From positions 30,006 through 57,964 of the forward strand of contig VHZZ01008089.1 in assembly GCA_009801015.1 (NCBI GenBank): a stretch of 27,959 nucleotides of DNA. The letters run 5' to 3'. The notes below the pieces were generated by a model. That model did not search any database, was not told the origin of the DNA, and saw only the letters and a program-made list of their open reading frames with translations. This stretch comes from Silene noctiflora (Eukaryota; Streptophyta; Magnoliopsida; Caryophyllales; Caryophyllaceae). This document shows positions 19,001 through 27,959 of the stretch, in pieces (within the stretch, counting starts at the first letter, position 1; every line of letters begins with the position of its first letter). The translations under genes and the position numbers were made by a program.

Positions 19001-19278
19001 CTTAGCAAAATTTAGGGATTACAAAACTTGTCATTGAAGAACATTTTTATTCTTTCAAAATTGGAAAGAATGTTGATTACAAGTTGATTAACCACAAACA
19101 ATTTAATTAAAAGTAGCGCTATCACACGAAGATAAGAGCATCCAGTATCATGACGAAAGAAGTTGATTTGGAATTCTCCTTGAAGGCTTGAACCCTTGTA
19201 CCAAGTTTGGTGGTGGTTGATTTGAAACGACGATCATCTAAGCCGATCTTAAATTGTTCTAAGGATTATACCTTATTG
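16085..19278. other. Gene-free stretch between the two ATL genes
   Basis: No convincing gene. Two diverged direct repeats are visible: GAAGCCATGCATATGCTCT-like near 16864 and 16920, and a 40-bp block at 18322-18360 repeated at 18376-18415. The last few hundred bases should include the 3' untranslated region of ATL copy 2. Confidence 0.45.
18322..18415 (+). repeat. Two diverged copies of a 40-bp block, 54 bp apart
   Basis: Both copies read AGCTTT(G/T)AC(A/G)TCTAATAT, then a TTCTT/TTATT variable part, then CTTT(G/A)ATAGATAT. The spacing is a multiple of three, so the surrounding open frame repeats a TSNI...F.RY pattern. No gene assignment follows. Confidence 0.5.
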
Positions 19279-19929
19279 TTATTGTTGTTGTAATGGCATA
19301 ATACTTGTAACAGTCGTTTCTCCTGTTGATAATGTGGTAGGTTGATGATGATGATGACGACACTGAATAACCGTATCAGCCGAGTCGACCAAAGACTGCC
19401 TACAAGTTGGACATGAAGAGTGTAAGCCTAGCCACTTATCAATGCACTTGACATGGAAACCATGGTTACATTTTGGCAAAATCCTGATTGTTTCAGCAAC
19501 CTTAAACTCCGACAAGCATATCACACATTCTGTACCTAACCCTTGAATATTGATCTCAGTTGAGTACTTGACCACTGGTAATGTCTTCATTGCTTTGTTA
19601 TCAACCCCGGTACTCGGCTTTTGGTTATTAATCATGTCTAAGTAGTAATTATGCTCTCTGTTATGCAAGCTCAAGCACTTAACCACACATTTAATCAAGG
19701 AGTTTACTACTAATGTTATTACTGCTGAACATATTAAGATCGACAGGATCAATACTACATTGGCGGCAAAAGTCGTATGATTGCCATTGTTTGGTGATGG
19801 GTTGATCATTTGTTGGTCACTAGGTGACGGTGCTTGGGTTTTAATGTAGTGAACAAGTAATCTTCTCGAGTAATGAGGGTTTTTGATGATTTCTTGAGGA
19901 AGTGAAGATGAAGAAGTTGAAGGCAACAT
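19279..19929 (-). CDS. ATL-type RING-H2 finger E3 ubiquitin ligase, copy 2
   Basis: A 216-residue, intronless membrane E3 ligase, closely similar to the protein at 14413-15093 in the YSRRLL start (20-25), the transmembrane helix (about 55-78), NSLIKC and the RING. Ligands are C135, C138, C154, H156, H159, C162, C173 and C176, followed by CRQSL. The usual GLD motif before the RING reads GLG (130-132), so its Asp is lost here. The linker and the His-rich tail (HHHH, 192-195) differ from copy 1. I start at the Met at 19929, not at the ATG 60 bp upstream, because a TATA box overlaps the first codons of the longer frame and the shorter start aligns with copy 1. The two genes look like a proximal duplication that has since diverged. 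Confidence 0.94.
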   Translation of the reverse strand: MLPSTSSSSLPQEIIKNPHYSRRLLVHYIKTQAPSPSDQQMINPSPNNGNHTTFAANVVLILSILICSAVITLVVNSLIKCVVKCLSLHNREHNYYLDMINNQKPSTGVDNKAMKTLPVVKYSTEINIQGLGTECVICLSEFKVAETIRILPKCNHGFHVKCIDKWLGLHSSCPTCRQSLVDSADTVIQCRHHHHQPTTLSTGETTVTSIMPLQQQ

Positions 19930-19979
19930 TTTTGACTTGGTTTTGAAAAGATGAAGAAGGTGGTATTGGAAGAAAATGC

Positions 19980-19986
19980 ATTTATA
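19980..19986 (-). promoter_or_regulatory. TATA box of ATL copy 2
   Basis: TATAAAT on the - strand, 51-57 bp before the Met at 19929. It overlaps codons 2-4 of a longer open frame starting at 19989, which decides the start codon. Confidence 0.55.
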
Positions 19987-19989
19987 CAT

Positions 19990-20694
19990 AGAGCCTTAGA
20001 GGTGATAGAGCAAAGGAAAAGTAGCAAATTTGTTGCTTTGAGTATGAGTGGTCCATCTTTATCCTTAATGTAGATAGTGTATTTTAACATTAGATTTTGT
20101 GTCAATGTTTATCTGTCTGTTTCCAATTAAGGTGGATTGAAAATCCTATACGTGTAAAAAAAGTTATCGGATTTGTATAAAATGGGTCCTGCTCTAACCA
20201 ATTTCTAGTTGTTTGGTTGGTTAGTAAACTTAGCTAGTTTGAATACAAACTCAAGACTAAGAACTACCATTGCACTTGCTCTTGAGAAAGAGGAAGGTAT
20301 TTGTGTTTAAAGTAGAATTATCAGCTTCTTTTGGGTGTGATTGCGGTTTGGTTACAAGGTGGGTTGATAATGTTATATTCTGGTTGTGAGGATGTGAGTA
20401 CACGTAAACCTAGCAAACAGGCTATTCGATTTGATTTGGATTGGGTTAATCAATTCGTTCTAAATAATTCAATGTACACGCTCCCGACTCCCTATGTGAT
20501 TCTAGGTTTATGGTTTTTTGGATAAGAGAAAATTTTCTAAATTTTGACATCGTTCTGTCGAGAATTAGGGGAAAAGGCATGTGGAGATTTGACCTTAATT
20601 TTGGAGCTTTTGTCTCGGTCCTTATATGCACCTTGGGTGACAGCTAGAGCTCATAAACATGACCAGGCCTGCATAAATTCCACAAGATAGAGTC
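19990..20694. other. Intergenic stretch upstream of ATL copy 2
   Basis: No gene supported. It includes the presumed upstream promoter of ATL copy 2. The frame at 20331-20525 has no recognisable family features. Confidence 0.45.
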
Positions 20695-20696
20695 CG

Positions 20697-20886
20697 GAAA
20701 ATTAACAACCCGAAACCGGGCCGACTTGACCTGTTTGCGACCTGTTACCCGATATAACCCGATGATCAGTGACTCGAACTCGATCTACCCGCTTGAAACC
20801 CAACCGGGCAGAACACGAAAAATTAACGACCCGAAACTAACCCGTTTGCAACCCAATGATCAGTGAACCGAACTCGAACTCGACCT
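20697..20886. repeat. ACCCG-rich degenerate duplicated repeat
   Basis: A unit with ATTAACAACCCGAAAC at 20701 and TGATCAGTGACTCGAACTCG at 20763 is repeated as ATTAACGACCCGAAAC at 20822 and TGATCAGTGAACCGAACTCG near 20857, with a shorter middle. Stretches rich in ACCCG and AACTCG are typical of a plant hAT-like non-autonomous repeat, but I see no terminal repeats. Confidence 0.5.
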
Positions 20887-20889
20887 TTT

Positions 20890-21230
20890 CACAATTATTA
20901 GAGTGCAAGCAAATATTTTTTACTAATTGTTTTTTATTCTTTCCTTTGTCTTTAATCACAAACTAATGTAACTTCTTAAGGGGTGATAAAGGGATCGAAA
21001 TACTTTTTACAATTTTATTTTATTTTCAAAAATGGATGGATGGTCACTTCGAATAATTAATTAGTTTTGCCTAAGACTTAAATATCTATTTTAATGGTAA
21101 AACAGATCTAAATATTTACACTTGACGATAGTAAAACAAATATTTTGCTAGTACCTAGATAATTACAGTTTTCGTACTATACTTATTGAACCATTTTACC
21201 TTTACAACGAATATTATCTGTGTTAAACAA
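20890..21230. other. AT-rich intergenic stretch
   Basis: Nothing recognisable apart from AT-rich sequence leading up to the promoter of the DUF167 gene. Confidence 0.45.
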
Positions 21231-21235
21231 GAATT

Positions 21236-21277
21236 TGGGCCAAATTCAAGGTTGGCAGGCTCAAATCTCTCGGCCCG
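21236..21277 (+). promoter_or_regulatory. Site II-like elements upstream of the DUF167 gene
   Basis: TGGGCC at 21236-21241 and GGCCCG at 21272-21277 resemble the site II (TGGGCY) elements common in promoters of plant housekeeping and organelle-related genes. They lie 115-156 bp before the start codon, so the transcription start may be close downstream. Inferred from motif and position only. Confidence 0.35.
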
Positions 21278-21391
21278 TTAGTTAGTGGACCAACTCTATT
21301 GTTTAAAAATACAAGGCCGTAACGGAGAAAATAAAAATTCAATAAAAAAGAGAGCGGGGGTTGGAGATTCCAAGGTAGCAGAAAAGGAGGG

Positions 21392-23259
21392 ATGGGTCCA
21401 AGGAAGAAAGGGAAAGCCAGCAGCGAGTCGACCAAAACGAATCAACAACCCAAACTGTCGGAAAATGAAAATAACCCGAATATCCCGGGTTGTATCCGGT
21501 CAATGCCTCCTTCTTCTGTCGCAATCACAATCCACGCCAAACCCGGCTCCAAACTTGCCTCCATCACAGGTTGCCACCTTTACTATCTTCTTCATTCTGT
21601 CTTTTATTTTATTTTTTTGAATTTTTATGATCATTTAATTTAATTTAATAATAATTAAAATTGGGTACTGTTAGATATAAGTGATGATGCAGTAGGAGTG
21701 CAAATTGATGCACCTGCTAGAGATGGTGAAGCTAATTCTGCCTTGCTCGACTTTTTCTGCTCTGTATGTTCTCTTTTTATTTACACCATTTTTTTTGCCT
21801 GATTTTAGTACAGTATAGTATAGTGTTGTTTTCTTTGGATAGGCGGAATTGGAAGGAAAAAGGACTTACTTAGGAGGGAAATGGAGGGGCGGGGAAATTG
21901 GGTGATCAGTTTTTCCTCGTCTAAGTTTGATTTGGAGGGAAGGCGGAGGGTACAGCTTCCTTTGTTTGATTTGGAGGGAAGGCGGAGGGTACAGCTTCCT
22001 TTGTTTGATTTGGAGGGAAGGCGGAGGGTACAGCTTCCTTTGTTTGATTTGGAGGGAAGGCGGAGGGTACAGCTTCCTTTGTTTGATTTGGAGGGAAGGC
22101 GGAGGAATGGAGGGACGGAGAAAACTTGCTTTTGGTTTGGAGGAACGAGGGATCCCTTTTTTCTCCATTCTGTATCTCCCTCCCTTTTCCCCATCTTCCA
22201 AGCTGAGTTTGTTAGGGTGGATTTTTATTGTTGACTTGTTGTCGCCTGTCGGTTTAGCTGTCATGACTGACTAGTGCAGGACCTTTTGCCACCTCTCTTT
22301 AGATTGCATTACATCATTTGTTTCAGCTGTCAGATTATTGTTCATTTGGGTGTAATCACAATTTGCAAAAGGTTTTTGGTTTAGAGGTTTCATTTTGATT
22401 GGATTGAGATCCGTGGTATTATGTATGAGTCTCAACACCGAACAGTTATCAAGGATTCAAGGGTTTTAAGATTACACAACTGATTTTTAGCAAATTGACC
22501 AAGAACATGCCTGGACGACCGATTTTGAACTTAGGTTAAGTCTGAATCAGAGCTTTGATCCTATATTGAGATCTCAAACTTCGCTTTAGTCCCATAGTCT
22601 GCAAGACTTGGTAGATGTTGGGTTCTCAAACGTTTGCAGCAAGTTTGGCTGTTGGGCACATGCAATTAGATCAAGGCAACGGCTCATGCGACCATTTTGT
22701 AAGGGTTATGAAGGTCACCATGACACATTTTGTGGCAGTAGTGGCCACGTTCAGTGAGATTAGGCAGTGGCAAATGACAATCAATACTGCGACCATAATC
22801 AAAATTCAAGATTTAATACTTTTAGGGAACATAAAGTTGGAATGAACATGGTCTAAAATATGATTAATTGACTACGTGACATACATTTTAGCTTTTGAAA
22901 CTGTTTTACGTATTCTGTGATATTTATGAATGTTGCTTAACATGTTACATTTTTGCTGTATAATGGAATTTGCTAGGACAGTAGTTAAATGGAGTGCACA
23001 ACTGGCTAAGTTACGTTTTGCATGTACCGTTGAAGTCTTACTAGGAGCACTTCAACTTGATTGTTTTGATGTCATATGCTGAGTAAATCTATTTTCATTG
23101 AAGTGGCTCGTGATGGTTCTTGTGAAACAGGTTATTGGTGTAAAGAAGAGGCAAGTGTCTATAGGTTCAGGTTCTAAGTCGAGGGACAAAGTTGTGATTG
23201 TCGAGGAGGTTACCGTGCAGAGTGTATATGATGCATTGAATAAAGCTATGAATTCCTAG
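21392..23259 (+). CDS. UPF0235/DUF167 family protein
   Basis: Three exons, 21392-21569, 21675-21763 and 23131-23259, all with GT-AG introns, give 131 residues. Residues about 42-131 form the DUF167 domain (bacterial YggU type, human C15orf40 type): [12 protein letters not shown] (43-54), [20 protein letters not shown] (68-87), [12 protein letters not shown] (98-109) and a C-terminal helix. The GEAN and SGSKSRDK segments are the family hallmarks. The first 40 residues are Lys/Ser-rich and polar; the MGPRKKGKA start resembles the Lys-rich starts of plant homologues. The biochemical function of the family is not known to me, and a nucleic-acid role is only a guess from the basic surface. The second intron (1,367 bp) carries a minisatellite. 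Confidence 0.92.
21840..22200. mobile_element. Purine-rich MITE-like segment hosting a minisatellite, in intron 2 of the DUF167 gene
   Basis: The left side (TTTGGATAGGCGGAATTGGA) and right side (CTCCCTCCCTTTTCC, then CTTCCAAGC) are opposite in purine/pyrimidine bias and pair weakly. GATTTGGAGGGAA in the centre also occurs in the MITE at 15826-16084. I read it as a decayed MITE of that family; the ends are uncertain. Confidence 0.35.
21929..22104. repeat. 39-bp minisatellite, four identical units plus a partial fifth
   Basis: Units start with GATTTGGAGGGAAGGCGGAG at 21929, 21968, 22007, 22046 and 22085, each continuing with GGTACAGCTTCC and TTTGTTT. The first four look identical; the fifth stops after about 20 bp. 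The period is a multiple of three and lacks stops in several frames, which creates spurious repetitive open frames on both strands. Confidence 0.93.
22275..23130. other. Rest of intron 2 of the DUF167 gene
   Basis: No separate gene supported. The frame at 22615-22845 has no recognisable features and lies inside the intron. Confidence 0.5.
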
Positions 23260-24152
23260 TAAAGGAATGAAAGAGGTTAGCATTGCCAATACTAGAACTT
23301 CCAAATTGAAGTAACCGATTGAAATCTGCAGAGTTCGTCTGTGTTTTTAAGCCGGCTAAACCAAGATACTAATCAGCTTCCCTCATTTTGCCAATAAACT
23401 TCATTTGCCTTTTTTTTAATCGAGAATATGAACAAGTCGGTTATTGACTGAAATGAAGGGAGTTCTAAATTTAGTACTTTAACAAACCGAGTTCAGCTGA
23501 CAGTTTCTATTGTAACAAGCAGATAACTGAAACTGTAGTTTGGTGATGGTGTTTAGCATATTAGTAAATATATAGTTTGGTGATCTGTTTCTTCGAGTGC
23601 TTTTCTTCCGATGCTAATTGTTATCAGACTTATCACTATTTGGTCTTGTATATGACCGTTGTATAATACAAGCTTTGAATCTTTATATATCGCATAATGG
23701 TCATATTTAAGCATGTGAGTACCATCTAAATGGCGGTTTTATGCCGGTTTTTTTAAGCTATGCTTTGAGAAAAAAAATTCTCCTTTTTCCCTCTGCTGAA
23801 GGAGTCATTCTGCATGGCAGCTCTAGTAAAGTGTCTACGCAAAAATTGACAATTTTAGAACACACTATAAGATCCATTTTATATAAGTTGGGATTTACTC
23901 ATTTCTATAAGTATTAAAATAGCATTATTAAAACAAACACTCAAGAGAATGGATCGAACCGTCGTTTCTTATGAAACAACCTAATAATCAATGTCCTACA
24001 AGTTACATTTTTTCCATTAACTCACATATATTCCTCATATTTAAGATTCATAACTTATTACTAAAATAAAAAAACAACACTTGATAGTAATAATGTTCAC
24101 TAGATTTCCTCATTAAAATTGAACTTGATTAACTTAAAACTAATTCTCTCAA
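23260..24152. other. 3' flank of the DUF167 gene and promoter region of the pectin methylesterase gene
   Basis: No gene here. The first few hundred bases should include the 3' untranslated region of the DUF167 gene. A TATATAA at about 23880-23886 is a possible but distant TATA box (about 270 bp before the ATG) for the next gene. Confidence 0.4.
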
Positions 24153-25477
24153 ATGTGTCATATAAAAAAATATGCCTATTTTTACATATTTTTGGGTATC
24201 ACACTCACTTATGTAATGCAAGCTATTAGCTTTAGATGTGATGAAAACAAACTAGAATGGGAGCAAGAAATCTATGTTGATTCATTTGGGTTGGGCGATT
24301 TCGGCTCGATTCAAGAAGCCATTGATTCAGTTCCTTCTAGCAATGCTCATTGGACAATCATAAGAATTGAACCAGGAATTTACAGAGAAAGAATAATTGT
24401 GCCTGAAGATAAAACTCGCATAATTCTAAGTGGAAGTGGTGCTAAATCAACTATCATAACAGGCAACATTGGTGGAGGGATTTTGAATTCTTCTACTGTT
24501 ACCATTTTTGCTTCCAATTTCGTTGCTAAACGTCTAACAATTGAGGTAATTAATTACGCATTTACAAAATATATACTCCGTAAATAATGGTTTTTACAAT
24601 TTAGTTTAGTTTACAATTTAGTTTACAAAATACTCCGTAAATGGTATTTATTTTGTAGAATACGCATAAAGCAGGAACACAAGCTGTGGCCTTACGAGTA
24701 AGAGGGGATAAGGTAGCATTCTATTCATGTAGGTTTCTTGGTTACCAAGATACTGTACTCGATGAGAAAGGTCGACATTATTACAAAAATTGCTACATTG
24801 AAGGAGCCATTGATTTCATTTGTGGGAATGCTGCCTCTCTTTTTGATGTAAGATTTTAACCTGTATCGAGTTTCTTGACTCAAAACACTAAAAATTAGCA
24901 TTCCTTCATTTTGTTATCGAACTAAATGTTTGTTAATGGTGGTGCAGCATTGTCATATACATTGCATAGCACCAAAGAAAATGAATGGGGTAATAACAGC
25001 ACAAAAAAGAACAACATGGGAAGAAAACACAGGATTTTATTTTACAAAGAGTAATATAACAGGAGTAAATAATTGTTACCTAGGAAGGCCATGGGGTAAT
25101 TATTCAAGGGTTGTCTTTGCACATACTCACATGTCTTCTGCAGTTTTACCTCTTGGTTGGAATGATTGGGATAAGCCCTTCACCCAAAGGTTTCTTTTCT
25201 CTCTTTCCCTCTATTTTTTTTTATTTTTTGCCCTCGTCGTAAATCCTGGCTCCGCTAATACTGCATGTAAGCATGTTAGTCATGTAGCCATCCCTTTGTA
25301 TATACTATATGTTTAACCAAGTAACTATATATGTTTTGGTTGGTTTGAATGAACAGCACAGTTTATTATGGTGAGCATGACTGTTATGGACCAGGATCGA
25401 ACCGATCATCAAGAGTTGGATGGTCTCGAAATCTCACGTATGATGAAGCTTTGCCTTTTTTGTGGTTTCTTGCCTGA
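24153..25477 (+). CDS. Secreted type II pectin methylesterase (no PMEI pro-domain)
   Basis: It removes methyl esters from homogalacturonan in the cell wall. Four exons, 24153-24545, 24659-24847, 24948-25189 and 25357-25477, give 314 residues. The N-terminus has a hydrophobic signal peptide (about 1-26), and there is no inhibitor-like pro-region. The five family motifs are in order: GIYRE (75-79), QAVAL (139-143), GYQDT (159-163), DFICGNA (183-189) and YLGRPWG (238-244). By comparison with carrot PME, Q139, Q161, D162, D183, R241 and W243 are the catalytic set, and all are present. The fourth motif has Cys where Phe is usual (DFIFGNA). The C-terminus, LPFLWFLA, stops before the usual Phe-Ile-x-Gly...Trp-Leu ending. 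It probably still encodes an active fold, but the last strand is altered. I see no expression evidence. Confidence 0.9.
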
Positions 25478-27177
25478 ATAATGAGACGGAAATTCAGAGA
25501 TGGAGCTCCCCTTTTTAAAATATCTGATATACATTTTCATAAATATCTGATATATACTTTAGAAAAATTGTTAGCCATGTGTCTTATAAATGTCATTTTT
25601 CTAGAGTACATGCCTTTAGATAAATAGACTATTGAAATTGACAATACAAGTTTAATTATGTAGAAAAACATAGAGGTATATCAGTATATGTTGGACAAGA
25701 AAGATGGGTAAGTACAGGTTTAATTTGCAATGCGATAAGAATATATGATACGAGTTTAAGAGTATTTTTTATATTTTTTATATTTTGTTGGTAGAAAAAA
25801 GGGGCGGCTTATTGTATGACGCACCTTATCATGTTATTAGCATTATTCAACTAAATTACTATGAATGAGATCGCGGATGTTGTAGGTTTGGAGTTCTATA
25901 TCCGCATTTGATAATGAATAATAATTTCAATGTTCACTAACTTATTAGCTTAAAGTTATAAGAGATGATACTCTACGAAATTCAAACCTTGTTAACATTA
26001 TATATGCCTCTTTAATTTGACTTTCTTTACACCAAATAAATGAATAACATTTATAATAATTAAACAAAAACTTGTACTCGGTAGAAATGTCAAGCTAATC
26101 ATATGACAATGTCCACAATTACCGCAATGGACGAGCAGATTCTTCAAATCGATAGGCAATCCAAGATTTATTTTTCTAGATTTACTTATAAGCTAATATG
26201 ATAAGTACATCCGTAAACACTATAATCCCAATAATTATGGTATAAGGCAACAATCATGCATTCAAAATATACAAATCCTCATTTTTAAGTCACTATTCAG
26301 CTTAAAACGGATCAAATATTATATCACTTGTGTATATATAATAAATATATTGCTTTTCCCTATACATAATTTATTATTCTCTCACATTTTTCTCTCCACA
26401 AACTGGATATAATATACTAACCCCTCTTATCTACGAATACCCATGTCCAACTATAGACAGTTGTAGACAAACCTTTAAATTATGGACATGTTATCCTACA
26501 CAAATCTCTTAATGAACCTCTATTACTAATACCCTTACCCCTTAAAATAAGTAGGAATTTTACAATCACCAACTTTTTAATTTGATGGAAATATAATTGC
26601 AATTTTATTATTGAGAACATAATTATTATAGTGAAATTAAACCTTTTTATGGAAGTCATTGCAATTATTACAGTGAAGCATAATTGTTGATGAAATTTTC
26701 TATGGCTACCTTCGGAGCTTACGTAAACTCATTTTTTAGATAATTACTTTAAAACAATACTCGTTTTATTAATTTCTTCGATCATGAGCCCTATTTTGAA
26801 AAAAATTCTTTTGAACTAGTCTTTCGGCTTTAGAAAGAGTGACAAAAGATGTGAAAGAGAGGCAGATGAAGAGGTGTAATTTTCTCACTTGTTTAACTTT
26901 GGAGGAACGGGGATATACAAAGGTGTAATTTATTTTTAAATCTTGCAACTCTTGTAAGGGTCTAAGGATTAAGGAGGAGGGCATCATGTAAGCACTAATA
27001 AGCAAGATAAAGTATTACTTTTTTATGTTAAATAATGGAATAATGGATTGAGTTAGAAGCATGTTAATGGAGTCTCTACTATATAGAGGTGTGAAGGCGG
27101 TGGTGAAAGATGAGTCAAGAAAAGCCAGTGATAACTGAAGCTTCAAATTAGGTTTATGCATTAAGGCTATATTTGAG
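25478..27177. other. Gene-free AT-rich stretch downstream of the pectin methylesterase
   Basis: No coding gene, RNA gene or defined transposon recognised. The frame at 26769-27005 (-) has no family features. The first 100-200 bp should contain the pectin methylesterase 3' untranslated region. Confidence 0.5.
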
Positions 27178-27290
27178 CTTGAGCCTTTTCCAAGCAGAAC
27201 ACGAGTTTCAACAAATTAGGCGACGAGCTCTTATCTAAGCTAAACTCGAGCTCAAAATTTCGAGCTCGAGCTTAGATCACTTAAGTTACA
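27178..27290. repeat. GAGCTCG-rich repeat fragment
   Basis: Clusters of GAGCTTGAGC, CTCGAGCTC and CGAGCTCGAGCTTAG form an imperfect hairpin around AAAATTT near 27258. Composition resembles the hAT-like segment at 3865-4316, but no termini are visible. Confidence 0.45.
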
Positions 27291-27862
27291 CAGCGACTCA
27301 AAAGTTGTCTAGTCAAAAAGAAGAGAAGCATAAAGCCTATCACTTCTCAAATTTCAAAAATATCTAACATTACACGACACTTATCAAACTCTTCATGTTA
27401 TGTGTAGCATATTTCTTGCAAAGGTTTAATTTCTTAATTTTTTCAAAAAAACTACTTAGAGGTGAGCCTTTAAATTCAATTTATACAAAAATATATTGGC
27501 TGAAAAATTATAAAATTTACACAATAAAAATTCTTTACGAATAGAGCTTTAATATGAGTATACATTTCAATATATTTTGTCATATATTTTGAGAGATATT
27601 GAAGAGAGAAGTGAGTGTCTCAAAAAGTGAGAATGACAATTAAAAAGGTAAAGGGGAGTAATATTTATTTTTATATATACTTTCTACTAAATAGTTTTCG
27701 TCTTATTATGATTTCAATAGAAGTGGAACTTAGACCATTGTTTTTTGGAATATGCCCATTCATGTACATGATTTATCCAATCATGTACATAATTGACGAC
27801 TTTACCCCTTTTATTTCTAAACTCATATTTTTCTATTTCTTCTTAACCCCTCAACCACGCAC
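27291..27862. other. AT-rich stretch before the right-hand LTR-like start
   Basis: No gene. CATGTACAT occurs twice (about 27759 and 27783), once as the palindrome CATGTACATG. Confidence 0.45.
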
Positions 27863-27959
27863 TGTAATACTCGGTATTTTCAGTATAGGGACACTCGGTA
27901 GAGTACAGCGTACTTGGCCGAGTGCCCCGTGTGGTCGTTCTGTCAGTGTTCTGGAGTGG
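27863..27959 (+). mobile_element. Possible LTR start of a Gypsy (Tekay/Del-like) element
   Basis: Composition changes abruptly from AT-rich to GC-richer at TGTAATACTCGGTATTTTCA. Plant chromovirus LTRs often begin TGTAATACCC or similar, and the following ACTCGG/GGCCGAGTG repeats suit an LTR. Only 97 bp are in the window, so the call rests on the TG start, the wording and the composition step. Confidence 0.35.

Noticed and set aside
21929-22104. CRISPR-like array
   Set aside because: Units are directly adjacent with no unique spacers, and this is plant nuclear DNA.
21805-22274. Four overlapping frames with 13-residue repeats on both strands, resembling a repeat protein
   Set aside because: The repeat is a 39-bp DNA minisatellite in an intron. 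Frames open on both strands follow from the stop-free unit whose length is a multiple of three.
22615-22845. 76-residue frame in the DUF167 intron
   Set aside because: No motif or homology recognised, and the position inside a well-supported intron makes chance more likely.
24930-25316. 128-residue frame as a stand-alone gene
   Set aside because: It is exon 3 of the pectin methylesterase extended into intron 3, with an internal Met taken as start.

Overview
The window is nuclear DNA of a flowering plant, most likely a eudicot. Short AT-rich introns interrupt all but the RING-finger genes, MITEs of several families are present, and the coding genes are plant-type: a 69-residue QCR6, ATL RING-H2 ligases and a type II pectin methylesterase. 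The MITE types made me think of Caryophyllales, but that is only an impression. Scattered N bases show an unfinished assembly.

Layout. 1-2641 is the 3' part of a Ty3/Gypsy-type LTR retrotransposon: a polypurine tract and 3' LTR on the + strand, and on the - strand an antisense gene. I reconstruct that gene as at least four exons coding for a Transposase_28-type domain, an acidic/basic linker and a coiled coil. The element ends 400 bp inside the first intron of a - strand cinnamyl-alcohol/mannitol dehydrogenase-like gene, of which only exon 1 and its TATA box are visible. 3443-4800 is a pile of transposon remnants: a Copia RNase H tail with its 3' LTR, an hAT-like end, a 7-bp poly(A) retroposon and a Stowaway MITE. 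5330-6769 holds more MITEs, including a 948-bp Tourist element with a perfect TAA target duplication nested in another MITE. It ends just upstream of the leader of QCR6 (complex III hinge subunit, 4 coding exons, 7316-10485).

10486-14412 is gene-free but has a SINE 3' end and a probable 0.5-kb poly(A) retroposon. Two intronless ATL-type RING-H2 E3 ligase genes follow on the - strand (14413-15093 and 19279-19929), a proximal duplication separated by about 4.2 kb with one MITE. A UPF0235/DUF167 gene (three exons, 21392-23259) carries a 39-bp minisatellite in its second intron. A secreted type II pectin methylesterase (four exons, 24153-25477) has all catalytic residues but an altered C-terminal end. 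The last 2.4 kb is AT-rich, and an LTR-like start appears at 27863.

The genes do not form one pathway. QCR6 is a mitochondrial housekeeping gene, the DUF167 gene is conserved but uncharacterised, and the ATL pair, the dehydrogenase fragment and the PME belong to families linked to stress or cell-wall biology. The most unusual item is the spliced antisense gene inside the retrotransposon.
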